Below, one piece after another: positions 7,861-15,721 of a stretch of 64,000 nt of DNA. Below the pieces are notes generated by a model, which searched no databases, was not told the DNA's origin, and saw only the letters and a program-made list of their open reading frames with translations. This DNA is from Chryseobacterium vaccae (GTDB taxonomy: Bacteria; Bacteroidota; Bacteroidia; Flavobacteriales; Weeksellaceae). Each line of letters starts with the position of its first letter. The first letter of the stretch is position 1. The stretch is from NCBI RefSeq assembly GCF_009602705.1, contig NZ_VSWH01000001.1, forward strand, positions 2,046,001 through 2,110,000. Direction: 5' to 3'. The position numbers were made by a program, and so were the translations under genes.

Positions 7861-8310
7861 ATTCAGCAGTATTTAAACTGAAAAAATTATAGTGTCGGTG
7901 AGTATTTTACAACAAGGTAAAAGCTTACTGACATTTTTTTGTTTTAAAATATTGAGAAAATTTAGACTTTGGCTAAAGCCAATGGATTGTTTTTATTATT
8001 TAGGCGGAATAAATTCTACAGTCTAACATAAAGGTTTTCTTTAAAACTCTTTGGTATTTTTTTTATCTCGCGGATTTTGCAGATTGAGCAGATCTTTTTA
8101 ATTAACCTAATAAAAATCGTAGATTTTTAAAGAGCTTAAGTGAACTTCTATTTACAAAGTTTTAAACCTAAAATAATTCTTAAGTACTAAATTTCTTTTC
8201 CTTTGTGGTTAAAAAAGTTTCCCACAGATCGCTCAGATTTCATGGATTTTTGTAGATATTTTTTATTTCGAAGATAAGGCAGCCCCTTTATTTAACGCAT
8301 ACATTGAAAA
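7861..8310. repeat. Gene-free stretch with dispersed intergenic repeat modules
   Basis: No gene seen. Positions 7971-8016 (GGCTAAAGCCAATGGATTG onward) match 30300-30365, except that this copy lacks an internal 20-nt stretch. Positions 8067-8098 (CTCGCGGATTTTGCAGATTG onward) match 30231-30260. Positions 8220-8256 (CCCACAGATCGCTCAGATTT) loosely match 30185-30220. Confidence 0.7.
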
Positions 8311-8336
8311 AGGCTGTCTCATTTTTGAAACAGCCT
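8311..8336 (-). terminator. Terminator after pafA
   Basis: A stem of about 9 bp with one G-T pair (GGCTGTTTC with GAGACAGCC on the minus strand), followed on that strand by a T-run. It lies just beyond the pafA stop. Confidence 0.7.
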
Positions 8337-8346
8337 CTTCTTTATT

Positions 8347-9990
8347 TTATTTACTAATAACTTCCGTAATTGGATTTCCTATGTTTCCGCTTGGGAACTG
8401 GATCTTCAGTAAAGAAGAAACCGTAGGCGCAATATCCGTCATGTTATATGCTTTATTACTTTCTCCATGTTGGATTCCCCAACCCATAAAGATCAGCGGA
8501 ATATGGGAATCATAAGAATTCCATACGCTGTGTGTTGTTCCTGTTTTAGAATACGGAGGCAGCATAGAATCACGGGAGATCAGCTGAACATCACCGCTTC
8601 TCTGCCTGTTGATTCCGTTGATAATTCTCTGTTTAATCGGCTCCGGGATACTTGACTCCTGAACTTCTTCTACAGAAACGGCATATAAAACACTTGGGTC
8701 TTTCTGGATTTCTTTGATCGCGAAATCTCTTACATCATCCAGCTCCAGCTTATTATCACTCAACAATTTTCTGTCGAAATAAACCTGGTAGTTATCTACA
8801 GCATTGATCAGTTTATCTACTCCGAATTTATCCTTCAGCTTTTGGTTCACATCCTTCTCCATTCCTTCCCCGAAGAAACCTGTCGGGATTTTATGTTCTT
8901 TCAGGAATCCTACTGAATGTGCTCCACCATGGTCTGCAGAAAGGAAAACGGTATATTCGCCCTTCCCTACTTTTGAATCCAGGTAATTGAAGAACTGTGC
9001 CAGATCCTGATCCAGTCTTAAATAAACATCTTCTACTTCAATAGAGTTTGGCCCGAATTTGTGCCCCGCATAATCTGTAGAAGCAAGATTCACCGTCAGG
9101 AAATCCGTGATATTGTCAGCACCCAGCTTTTCTCCTTCCACAGAAGCTTCAGCAAGCTTCAGGGTTAGTGTATTTCCAAATGGTGTATACCGGATATTAT
9201 CTTTTTTAGTTTCATAATCTTTGGCAAGATTAGTGTACGGGAAAACAGGTGTTTTTGAGCTTCCCAGAAGTCCTTCCCAGGAAGAATTATCCGGTGAACT
9301 TTCTGTATACTGATTAATCGGAAGCAGTGTATTCCAACCATTTGCTACAAGTTTTGCAGGTAAATTCTGTGCGTTGAAAGACTTCAGCCATTGAGGCAGA
9401 TCATTCATATACCATGTACTGGTTATAAAGTTCCCGGTACTGTCATCAAACCAGAAAGCTCCGTTCGGAGTGTGGCCTGCGGGCAGAATGGAAGCTCGGT
9501 CTTTCAGTGAAACACCGATTACTTTTCCCTGAAAGTTGGTTGCCAGCCTTAATTCATCCGTTACCGTAGTAGACCAAAGATTTTTGGGTGAATGACTTCC
9601 TATTCTTGTATTGGTTGTTCCCACCGGTTGAACGCTGTCATCTGCAGTACAATATACTCCTTTTCCGGTTTCCTTATCTGTCCAGTCATTTCCTGCAATA
9701 CCGTGGATGGCCGGAACAGAACCGGTAAAAATACAGGTATGCCCTAAAGCAGTAATGGTTGGAACATAGTTGATATGAACATTATTTAATGAATATCCTG
9801 TATTCAACAGCCTTTTAAAGCCGTCTTTTCCGTATTTACTGTAATAGCGGTAAAGATAGTCCCATCGCATCTGGTCTACCACCATTCCTACTACTAATTT
9901 GGGTCTTGGTACCTGAGAATTGTTCTTCTGAGCATTGATTGTAATTACGGACAAAAAAGCTGCCGCCGCAATTGAAATTTTCCTAAACAT
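8347..9990 (-). CDS. pafA: PafA-type alkaline phosphatase
   Basis: A 547-residue periplasmic phosphatase of the alkaline phosphatase superfamily, closest by eye to PafA of Elizabethkingia meningoseptica. A signal peptide ends near Ala20. Metal and catalytic residues seen: Asp39 (GMVVDQMRWDYL), the nucleophile Thr80 in YVPTITALGHT (PafA Thr79), Lys and Arg in GVSLKDRASILPAGH, Asp and His in STDYAGHKFG, SADHGGAH, and THSVWNSYDSHIPLIF near the C-terminus. The family releases phosphate from monoesters and is not blocked by high phosphate in PafA. It has its own terminator and a divergent promoter region, so it is probably monocistronic. Confidence 0.93.
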   Translation of the reverse strand: MFRKISIAAAAFLSVITINAQKNNSQVPRPKLVVGMVVDQMRWDYLYRYYSKYGKDGFKRLLNTGYSLNNVHINYVPTITALGHTCIFTGSVPAIHGIAGNDWTDKETGKGVYCTADDSVQPVGTTNTRIGSHSPKNLWSTTVTDELRLATNFQGKVIGVSLKDRASILPAGHTPNGAFWFDDSTGNFITSTWYMNDLPQWLKSFNAQNLPAKLVANGWNTLLPINQYTESSPDNSSWEGLLGSSKTPVFPYTNLAKDYETKKDNIRYTPFGNTLTLKLAEASVEGEKLGADNITDFLTVNLASTDYAGHKFGPNSIEVEDVYLRLDQDLAQFFNYLDSKVGKGEYTVFLSADHGGAHSVGFLKEHKIPTGFFGEGMEKDVNQKLKDKFGVDKLINAVDNYQVYFDRKLLSDNKLELDDVRDFAIKEIQKDPSVLYAVSVEEVQESSIPEPIKQRIINGINRQRSGDVQLISRDSMLPPYSKTGTTHSVWNSYDSHIPLIFMGWGIQHGESNKAYNMTDIAPTVSSLLKIQFPSGNIGNPITEVISK

Positions 9991-10012
9991 CCGGTAAAAT
10001 TTTTATTGAGCA

Positions 10013-10020
10013 CAAATTTA
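10013..10020 (-). promoter_or_regulatory. pafA -7 element
   Basis: TAAATTTG on the minus strand, matching TAnnTTTG, 23 nt before the pafA start codon. No clear TTG sits at the proper distance upstream, so only the -7 box is supported. Confidence 0.45.
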
Positions 10021-10035
10021 CAGGTTTTGAAAGTT

Positions 10036-10063
10036 TTGGAGTGTGAAATTTTATTTAAATTTG
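10036..10063 (+). promoter_or_regulatory. Promoter for the hypothetical gene divergent from pafA
   Basis: TTG (10036-10038), 17 nt, then TAAATTTG (10056-10063). Transcription would start near 10069, which argues for a translation start downstream of this point. Confidence 0.5.
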
Positions 10064-10086
10064 ACCTCATCACCGAATTAAATACT

Positions 10087-10872
10087 TTGGAAAGGACAAT
10101 TCATATAATATCCGCTGCAGCGCCAGACCAACTTCCTGGTCTTGATGAGATTTCCAATATTCCCCGGCAGAGAAAACTTAAAATAGTTTTTGAAGAATCC
10201 GTTCGCCATTTAAGAAAAAGCTATGGTGAAGATTTAGAGAAATTACTCCCCGATTTTCAGATAGCCATCCATAATACAGAACATGAAATAAATATATGTA
10301 AACTTATTACCTATGAAGAAATTGAAAAAAATCAACTATTCTTCCTGCAATGTGCCAAGGATTACAGAAGTCTCGGGACAGCATTAATCACCCGGCTTAT
10401 AGAAACAAAGAGAATAACATTAAATACTGATTTCCCTTTTCTTAGCCTGAATAAATTTAAAAACATCCGGAGAAACTATTCCGGAAAAGTTGATGATTGG
10501 GATTATTTTTTTCACGGCTATCACTGTGGTTTTCAACATAAAAAAACAAAGCAGAAAATAGAAGTTCCTTATATGTTTGGAATGGAATTCGGAGACTTGG
10601 ATCCTTATTTTTTTAGCATTTTTATTAAATCAACTCCCGAATATCAACCTTTACCTATAGAGATTTTTGATGACTTTGATGATGGGAAAAAGATTCTTGA
10701 TGTCATGCTCAGTCTGGGGTATCTTGAGAAAATCCATTCCAATATTGAACACTATTCCGGAACTGTAGTAAAAGATCGGGATAAGGTTGATATTAAAGTT
10801 TTCAATCCTGAGACAGATCTGGTAAAATCTCAATCAAAGTTATCAGGATTATTCAGTTTTTTAAAGTTTTAA
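10087..10872 (+). CDS. Hypothetical protein, possible DUF6896-like C-terminal domain
   Basis: A frame open from 10006 to 10872 with no ATG in its first 180 codons. Start choices are TTG codons; 10087 (LERTIHII) is chosen because it follows the apparent promoter at 10036-10063. TTG 10006 would give 288 residues but lies within the pafA promoter region. The protein is soluble with no signal peptide. The middle has a helical segment, and the C-terminal region has FFHGYHCGFQHKK and FGMEFGDLDPYFFSIF. These vaguely recall the DUF6896 family, a tentative link. Function unknown. Confidence 0.6.
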   Translation: MERTIHIISAAAPDQLPGLDEISNIPRQRKLKIVFEESVRHLRKSYGEDLEKLLPDFQIAIHNTEHEINICKLITYEEIEKNQLFFLQCAKDYRSLGTALITRLIETKRITLNTDFPFLSLNKFKNIRRNYSGKVDDWDYFFHGYHCGFQHKKTKQKIEVPYMFGMEFGDLDPYFFSIFIKSTPEYQPLPIEIFDDFDDGKKILDVMLSLGYLEKIHSNIEHYSGTVVKDRDKVDIKVFNPETDLVKSQSKLSGLFSFLKF

Positions 10873-10916
10873 TCAGATGAATAATTTCCATATCATTAAC
10901 AAAAATCATCCTCAAT

Positions 10917-11309
10917 ATGATCCAATTTAAATACGTTATTTTATACGTGGAAGACGTTGAAAAATCAATGAATTTCTACAAAGACACCTTTGATACTGAA
11001 ATAAAATTCATCACCCCGGAAAAAGATTACGGAGAACTGATTACCGGAACGACTAGTCTTTCCTTTGCTTCTGTTGCACTGGCCGGATCTAATATTAAGC
11101 AAGGATTTTTAACTTCCAGAGCTTCAGAAAAACCTTTCGGAATTGAACTGGGATTTGTAACCGATGATGTGGATTCTCTTGTAAAAAAGGCTATAGATAA
11201 CGGTGCCATACTTTATGAAGATGTTACTGTAAAACCTTGGGGACAGACCACTGCTTACATCAAAGATCCGGATCATTATCTGGTGGAAATCTGCACAGAA
11301 ATTCAATAA
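10917..11309 (+). CDS. VOC-family (glyoxalase/bleomycin-resistance-like) protein
   Basis: A 130-residue protein. It opens with the VOC repeat YVILYVEDVEKSMNFYKDTF. The second half has GIELGFVTDDVDSLVKKAID and ends TTAYIKDPDHYLVEICTE, where the acidic residue is a likely metal ligand. The superfamily includes isomerases, dioxygenases and antibiotic-binding proteins, so the substrate cannot be named. It is followed 7 nt later by a GNAT gene and probably shares its transcript. Confidence 0.88.
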   Translation: MIQFKYVILYVEDVEKSMNFYKDTFDTEIKFITPEKDYGELITGTTSLSFASVALAGSNIKQGFLTSRASEKPFGIELGFVTDDVDSLVKKAIDNGAILYEDVTVKPWGQTTAYIKDPDHYLVEICTEIQ

Positions 11310-11316
11310 CAAGAGT

Positions 11317-11850
11317 ATGGAAATAAAAAGACTGGAACAACTGACTGACAATCCAACATTAGACTGGGGACATAATGGTTATACCACAGATAAAATTCTT
11401 TCCGTTTCTTCCATTGAACATGCTGGTTCTTTTGAATTTATTTTGAAAGAAAAAACAATTCCCTATACCAAAATCTGGGAAACCAGCTCCGGTGATATAG
11501 AAGAGCTTAACGAAATTATTGAAAAAGGACATTCTTTCGGAGCTTATACAGATGGAAAATTAACAGGCTGGATTATTGGCGAACACAGAATCTGGAACAA
11601 CAGTTTTTACATCGAAAATATTCTGGTTAGTGAAAAGCACAGAAGATCCGGAACCGGAATCTTGCTGATTAAAAACATTGTTAAGGAAGCCCGAAACCTC
11701 AACTGCAGAATTATTGAACTGGAAACCCAGAATACCAATTATGCTGCTATCCAGTTTTACAGAAGACTGGGCTTCAGCATTACAGGACTGAATACCAGGC
11801 TGTATGAAAATACGGATGAAACTGCTGTATTTATGACCCTCGATTTATAA
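11317..11850 (+). CDS. GNAT N-acetyltransferase
   Basis: A 177-residue protein. The core GNAT motif is ENILVSEKHRRSGTGILLIK, followed by IIELETQNTNYAAIQFYRRLGF. This arrangement resembles streptothricin-type and related GNATs, but the acceptor is not determinable. It follows the VOC gene by 7 nt. Confidence 0.87.
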   Translation: MEIKRLEQLTDNPTLDWGHNGYTTDKILSVSSIEHAGSFEFILKEKTIPYTKIWETSSGDIEELNEIIEKGHSFGAYTDGKLTGWIIGEHRIWNNSFYIENILVSEKHRRSGTGILLIKNIVKEARNLNCRIIELETQNTNYAAIQFYRRLGFSITGLNTRLYENTDETAVFMTLDL

Positions 11851-11998
11851 TAAAGCCCTATTCTGAAAAATAATAAGAAGAACAGACATGAATTAAAATC
11901 CACTGTATCAAAATTTAATGATCACATTCTATTAAATCCCACACATGTGTATTAAATATTTTTTTTGTATATTAGTAATCAGCAAACTAAAAATATTA

Positions 11999-12250
11999 AT
12001 GACCATGAAAAATCGAAAAAAATTAACAAGAAAGCAACTGGAATTCATTAAAGGAGGCGATAATCCGTATGCATTTTGTGATATAAACGGTGAATGTCCG
12101 CCTACAGCAGGAATTTATTATTGCAGTGATGGTGTTTGCTACAGCTTTAATCCGGGCAGCAATCCTGGAGGGGGCGGTGGCGGAGGTGGCTGCAGTGAGC
12201 CTCAACGCCTGTGTATGCCATGGGAAACAGGCTGTGGATGTGTATATTAA
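11999..12250 (+). CDS. GG-leader bacteriocin-like small peptide, Cys- and Gly-rich
   Basis: An 83-residue product from ATG 11999 (MTMKNRKKLTRK) or 81 from ATG 12005. The leader KKLTRKQLEFIKGG is the double-glycine type common in Chryseobacterium bacteriocin-like peptides. The core after GG has eight cysteines and a run of eight glycines (from GGAGGGGGCGGTGGCGGAGG). No C39-peptidase exporter or modifying enzyme is adjacent. The neighbours downstream are membrane proteins of unknown role. A good terminator follows. It could be a secreted peptide of antimicrobial or signalling type, or a non-bacteriocin secreted peptide; the role is unproven. Confidence 0.8.
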   Translation: MTMKNRKKLTRKQLEFIKGGDNPYAFCDINGECPPTAGIYYCSDGVCYSFNPGSNPGGGGGGGGCSEPQRLCMPWETGCGCVY

Positions 12251-12280
12251 TATATAAAGTATTGTTAGATAAATACAAGG

Positions 12281-12298
12281 GGGCGGTTTTTACCGCTC
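12281..12298 (+). terminator. Terminator after the GG-leader peptide
   Basis: A 7-bp stem (GGGCGGT with ACCGCTC, one G-T pair) and a TTTT loop, followed at once by a run of T. It isolates the peptide gene as its own transcript. Confidence 0.75.
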
Positions 12299-12442
12299 TT
12301 TTTTGTTTACCATCAATAAAAAATGCATCTTTGGAAAAGTAAAAAACTAACTTCATGAAATTTATTTCCTTTTTTATCACTATAAACAAATTATCTTTTA
12401 GCTTTAGAGAAGGGCAGAGTAATCAATACATCTATTAACAGC

Positions 12443-13039
12443 ATGAGATATTTAGAAAAAATTCAGGGCCTTCTTCCCCTTGGTTATTTATATCTGATCG
12501 TACTGGGTCTTTTAAAGGAAAGCGTAATGTTTTACCAGCTGGATATTAATATTCTGAAATATTCATCGCTCACAGATATTCTGATAAGTCCTGTAGCCGA
12601 TATGGTGACCAATCCTATTCTGATTGTGATGATCCTTCTGATGATCCTTCTTTTCTTTGGCTTTCAGGTTCTTCTGATTAAAAACAGCCACAAAAACTGG
12701 GTCCAGAAATTATTGAAAGGTTACAGGATCAATGTAGATCCGGAGAAAAAAGAGCTCAGAAAAGCTATGATCCCTGCATTTGTATTACTTGTAGCTCTGG
12801 AACTGCTTTCATTATTTGTAGGCCTGGGAATTGGTGGTGGAAACCGTATCAAAAAAAGGCTGGACACCCAGAATCTGCGCTATAATTATAAATTAACCAC
12901 CGGTTCGGATGCTCCTGCCGAAATTTATATGATTGATATTAACAGCAGCTATTACTTTTACGTTAAAAAAGGAGAAAAGCAGATCAGAATAGCACCGGTT
13001 AGCACTATCAATAATCTGGAAATTATTAAGAAAAAATAA
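12443..13039 (+). CDS. Membrane protein of unknown function
   Basis: A 198-residue protein with about three membrane segments (residues 10-27, 55-80 and 110-130). A C-terminal soluble part of about 65 residues is rich in beta strands (APAEIYMIDINSSYYFYV). No catalytic motif is recognised. The next gene starts 1 nt after its stop, so the two are coupled. Confidence 0.8.
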   Translation: MRYLEKIQGLLPLGYLYLIVLGLLKESVMFYQLDINILKYSSLTDILISPVADMVTNPILIVMILLMILLFFGFQVLLIKNSHKNWVQKLLKGYRINVDPEKKELRKAMIPAFVLLVALELLSLFVGLGIGGGNRIKKRLDTQNLRYNYKLTTGSDAPAEIYMIDINSSYYFYVKKGEKQIRIAPVSTINNLEIIKKK

Positions 13040-13040
13040 T

Positions 13041-13289
13041 ATGAAAAATAAACACTTTACCGAATATACGGATGAAGAACTGATCAGTAATGAAAAGAAA
13101 ATCAAGGTTCTTACCATTATGCTCGCTTCCTCCATGATGGTTTTATTTTTCACCTTTATCGTTCTGGTGATAAAAAAAGGCTTTAATCCGATCATGATTA
13201 TCCCGATAGGCTTACTTCCTTTGTTGATCGTCAATATCATGAATCTGAAAAATCTGAAAAAGGAGAAAGAAAGACGGGGACTTCATTAG
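13041..13289 (+). CDS. Small two-TM membrane protein
   Basis: An 82-residue protein. A short charged N-terminus (TDEELISNEKKIKVLT) precedes two hydrophobic segments, and the C-terminus is lysine-rich. Similar flavobacterial proteins are often labelled redox-active disulfide protein 2, but this one has no cysteine, so that label would be wrong. Function unknown. It is coupled to the membrane-protein gene before it. Confidence 0.72.
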   Translation: MKNKHFTEYTDEELISNEKKIKVLTIMLASSMMVLFFTFIVLVIKKGFNPIMIIPIGLLPLLIVNIMNLKNLKKEKERRGLH

Positions 13290-13423
13290 TTTATTGCTTT
13301 AGCTTCCTACCAATACCATGAAAAACTCATCTCTATCAAGGCTTTATTTTGTAATTCCGGTAAATATTCTTTATTTTTAGGCTCTTCTGTAAGCTGCTCT
13401 GCTATGGAACAAATACAAATTTT

Positions 13424-13684
13424 ATGAAACTGGATGACATTAAGCAGGAAGCTCTTCTGTTCAAAGCACGGAATATATCTGAACTTTCGGATAAAATAAA
13501 GGAACTCAAAGATAAAGAAGTATCGTTTTTGGGCTTGGTTTATTTCATTCAGCACAACCAACAGCTTTCACTCTCAGAAGCAAGAAAAAAAACTCTTGAG
13601 CTGGATCTCTGGACTGAAAATGAAAAAGCAGAAATAGAGGGTTACCATGATCTGATGATGAGGGAATTTCAGGAAGAAGATTAA
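13424..13684 (+). CDS. Hypothetical small acidic protein
   Basis: An 86-residue protein, helical and charged (MKLDDIKQEALLFKARNISE, ending MMREFQEED), with no signal peptide or membrane segment. It is followed 21 nt later by a DUF1963-like gene, so the two may be co-transcribed. No family recognised. Confidence 0.65.
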   Translation: MKLDDIKQEALLFKARNISELSDKIKELKDKEVSFLGLVYFIQHNQQLSLSEARKKTLELDLWTENEKAEIEGYHDLMMREFQEED

Positions 13685-13705
13685 CCTATAATCAACTACC
13701 AAAAT

Positions 13706-14428
13706 ATGGATAGACGAATTCAGGAAATAAAAGACAAAATTGAAATACCCGCCACAGAATTTATCACCGGAGGGTTCAGACCGGAAAATACCATAGAAGA
13801 ATGCTGGATAGGGCGTGTCACCGCTTATGCAGAGCACGAAGAAATTCCTTTAGACCAAAACGGGGATCAGATGATGCCCCTGCTTCAGCTATACCTTCCC
13901 GACCAGCCATTCGTTCCTGAACCTATCAGAGATACTAAACTGCTCACGGTCTTTATCACTTATGACTTTCCTGAACCTCTTGAAAAAATGGGCGTTAACT
14001 GGATAATCCGGGAATATAAAAATTCAGAGGAATTCGTTATTAAAGATCTTAAAAATCCTGAATCTTACCTGAAACCTTTCCCACTTCGTTCACAACTGGT
14101 CCCCAAAGATGCTCCGCTATGGGATGGCGGCGGCCTTGAAGATCTTCCCGATGATATACAGCAGCAAATCATTAACCTCGAAAAAGAAGGTGTTATTGGA
14201 AGTTATTTTGATATCATTGAACATTGCTACAGCACAAAATTGGGAGGTTATCCTTCTTTCTGCCAGCCAGGCATCGGAATTAAAGATGGTTTCGGAAAAG
14301 GGTTTGAATATGTTTTCCAGATTTCATCAGACGGAAAGGCGGGACTTAATGTCATTGACAGCGGAAGCCTGATGTTTGCAAAAAACAGCAAAACCGGTGA
14401 ATGGAGTTTGTATTATGATTTTTATTAA
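13706..14428 (+). CDS. DUF1963 (YwqG-like) family protein
   Basis: A 240-residue cytoplasmic protein. DUF1963 features are LLQLYLPDQPFVPEPI in the first half and KLGGYPSFCQPGIG in the second, with a final strand pair ending SLMFAKNSKTGEW. Members occur widely in bacteria, often near toxin-immunity or stress genes; no biochemical function is established. It follows the small acidic gene closely. Confidence 0.8.
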   Translation: MDRRIQEIKDKIEIPATEFITGGFRPENTIEECWIGRVTAYAEHEEIPLDQNGDQMMPLLQLYLPDQPFVPEPIRDTKLLTVFITYDFPEPLEKMGVNWIIREYKNSEEFVIKDLKNPESYLKPFPLRSQLVPKDAPLWDGGGLEDLPDDIQQQIINLEKEGVIGSYFDIIEHCYSTKLGGYPSFCQPGIGIKDGFGKGFEYVFQISSDGKAGLNVIDSGSLMFAKNSKTGEWSLYYDFY

Positions 14429-14480
14429 TCCTCTCTATTAAATCTGTTATTTTAACCTTGGGTTAAGAAAATAAGATAAA

Positions 14481-14656
14481 AGGCTGGAAAATGAAAGAAA
14501 AGAGGCTGGATGTTATTTTTAGTTATATAGGCACTGAAAACTGCTGTAAAATCAAATTAACACTCATATTATGGATGGCCTTCAGAACTTCCCTCTTCCA
14601 TCTCCCAGCTTCAAACCTGCATCAATCAGATATTCTTATTCCGAATTAAGGTTATT
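14481..14656. repeat. Dispersed intergenic repeat, copy 1 (MITE-like)
   Basis: About 175 nt matching 32911-33096 in order and orientation: AGGCTGGAAAATGAAAG at the left, GTAAAATCAAATTA in the middle, CTTCAGAAC and CCTCTTCCATCTCC near the right, then CTTATTCCGAA. The left (GGCTGGAA..GAAAGA) and right (TCTTCCATCTCC..GCTTC) ends are imperfect inverted repeats. It has no coding capacity. It accounts for the gene-free gap 14429-14716. Confidence 0.75.
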
Positions 14657-14716
14657 TTATTTTTAAAATCTTCAGCATTTCAGTAATAAATGTCTATTCC
14701 AGATTGTTATTACTTT

Positions 14717-15634
14717 ATGAGAACTATTTATTTACTCTTCTTCCTGGTTGCATTTAACACTACAATTCCAGCGCAGAACCGTAGTGCTGAAGGCTTTTTC
14801 GAGACCTCAGATCATATCAGGATCAACTATAAAGTTTCCGGAAAAGGGGAAACCTGTATTTATATTCCGGGAGGTCCGGGACAGGGCTACAGCTCTTTTG
14901 AGCTTCTGGGCGGAAACAGTCTTGAAAAAAATATGAAAATGGTCTATATGGATCAGCGCGGTTCCGGAAAGTCTGATCCGTCCGGGAATTATCATCTGGA
15001 TGTTATGGTACAGGATATTGAGGAACTCAGAAAGCATCTGAAACTCGATAAGGTTTACCTTCTTGCCCATTCTTTCGGAGGAATTATCGCAGTTAATTAT
15101 GCTAAAAAATATCCACAGCATATCAAAGGCCTGATCCTGTCCAATATTACCCTTCATTTTCTCAATGATGAATCTTTAAAAGAACAGATTGAATATGGAA
15201 ACAGTCTCCTTGGACTGCAGAATACAACAGTTCCGAAAGACAGCCTTTCCTCTGAGCTTTCAAAAATAAGCAGCCAGCTGAGAAAGAAAAGAATCGGATA
15301 TAAATTCCTCACCGATGATATCGAAACCATCAGACAGACGGACAAAATAGATTCTCTTCATCCCAGGATCATCGATTTTGGAATGGCTGTCATCTCAAAA
15401 CCCAAAGAATTCCCGGAATATTACTCGGATTATACAATGCTTACCAAAGAGATTACTATTCCTGTACTTGTTATTACCGGAAAAGAGGATAAAGCTGTCG
15501 GAACACAGCATTATAAAACCTTTCATTTCCCGAATCAGAAGACGGTTTCCATAAAAGGAGGGCATCTTTTGTATTATGAGAAGAACAGGGAGTTTACGCA
15601 AGCCATTTGGAATTTCGTCAACCAGCAGAAATAA
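14717..15634 (+). CDS. Exported alpha/beta-hydrolase (proline iminopeptidase-like)
   Basis: About 305 residues from ATG 14717, which gives a signal peptide ([18 protein letters not shown]). The upstream in-frame start at 14690 adds nine residues before it and is less likely. The motifs are GGPGQG (52-57), typical of the proline iminopeptidase family oxyanion region, [10 protein letters not shown], and the nucleophile Ser119 in LLAHSFGG. The probable acid is the Asp in GKEDKAVG and the base the His in KGGHLLYY. The substrate may be a short peptide or an ester and is not determinable. Confidence 0.85.
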   Translation: MRTIYLLFFLVAFNTTIPAQNRSAEGFFETSDHIRINYKVSGKGETCIYIPGGPGQGYSSFELLGGNSLEKNMKMVYMDQRGSGKSDPSGNYHLDVMVQDIEELRKHLKLDKVYLLAHSFGGIIAVNYAKKYPQHIKGLILSNITLHFLNDESLKEQIEYGNSLLGLQNTTVPKDSLSSELSKISSQLRKKRIGYKFLTDDIETIRQTDKIDSLHPRIIDFGMAVISKPKEFPEYYSDYTMLTKEITIPVLVITGKEDKAVGTQHYKTFHFPNQKTVSIKGGHLLYYEKNREFTQAIWNFVNQQK

Positions 15635-15721
15635 TATCTTCCGTATGTTTTTATTTTGCGTAATATCTGAAATTCTATTTACAGAAAAAGCTTATCTTTT
15701 CCATCTGTAAATTAGTTAGGT

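Noticed and set aside
12160..12195. G-rich run as a regulatory quadruplex or repeat array
   Set aside because: It codes the Gly8 stretch within the peptide; no separate repeat structure.
13041..13289. Redox-active disulfide protein
   Set aside because: The sequence contains no cysteine, so that common label does not fit.
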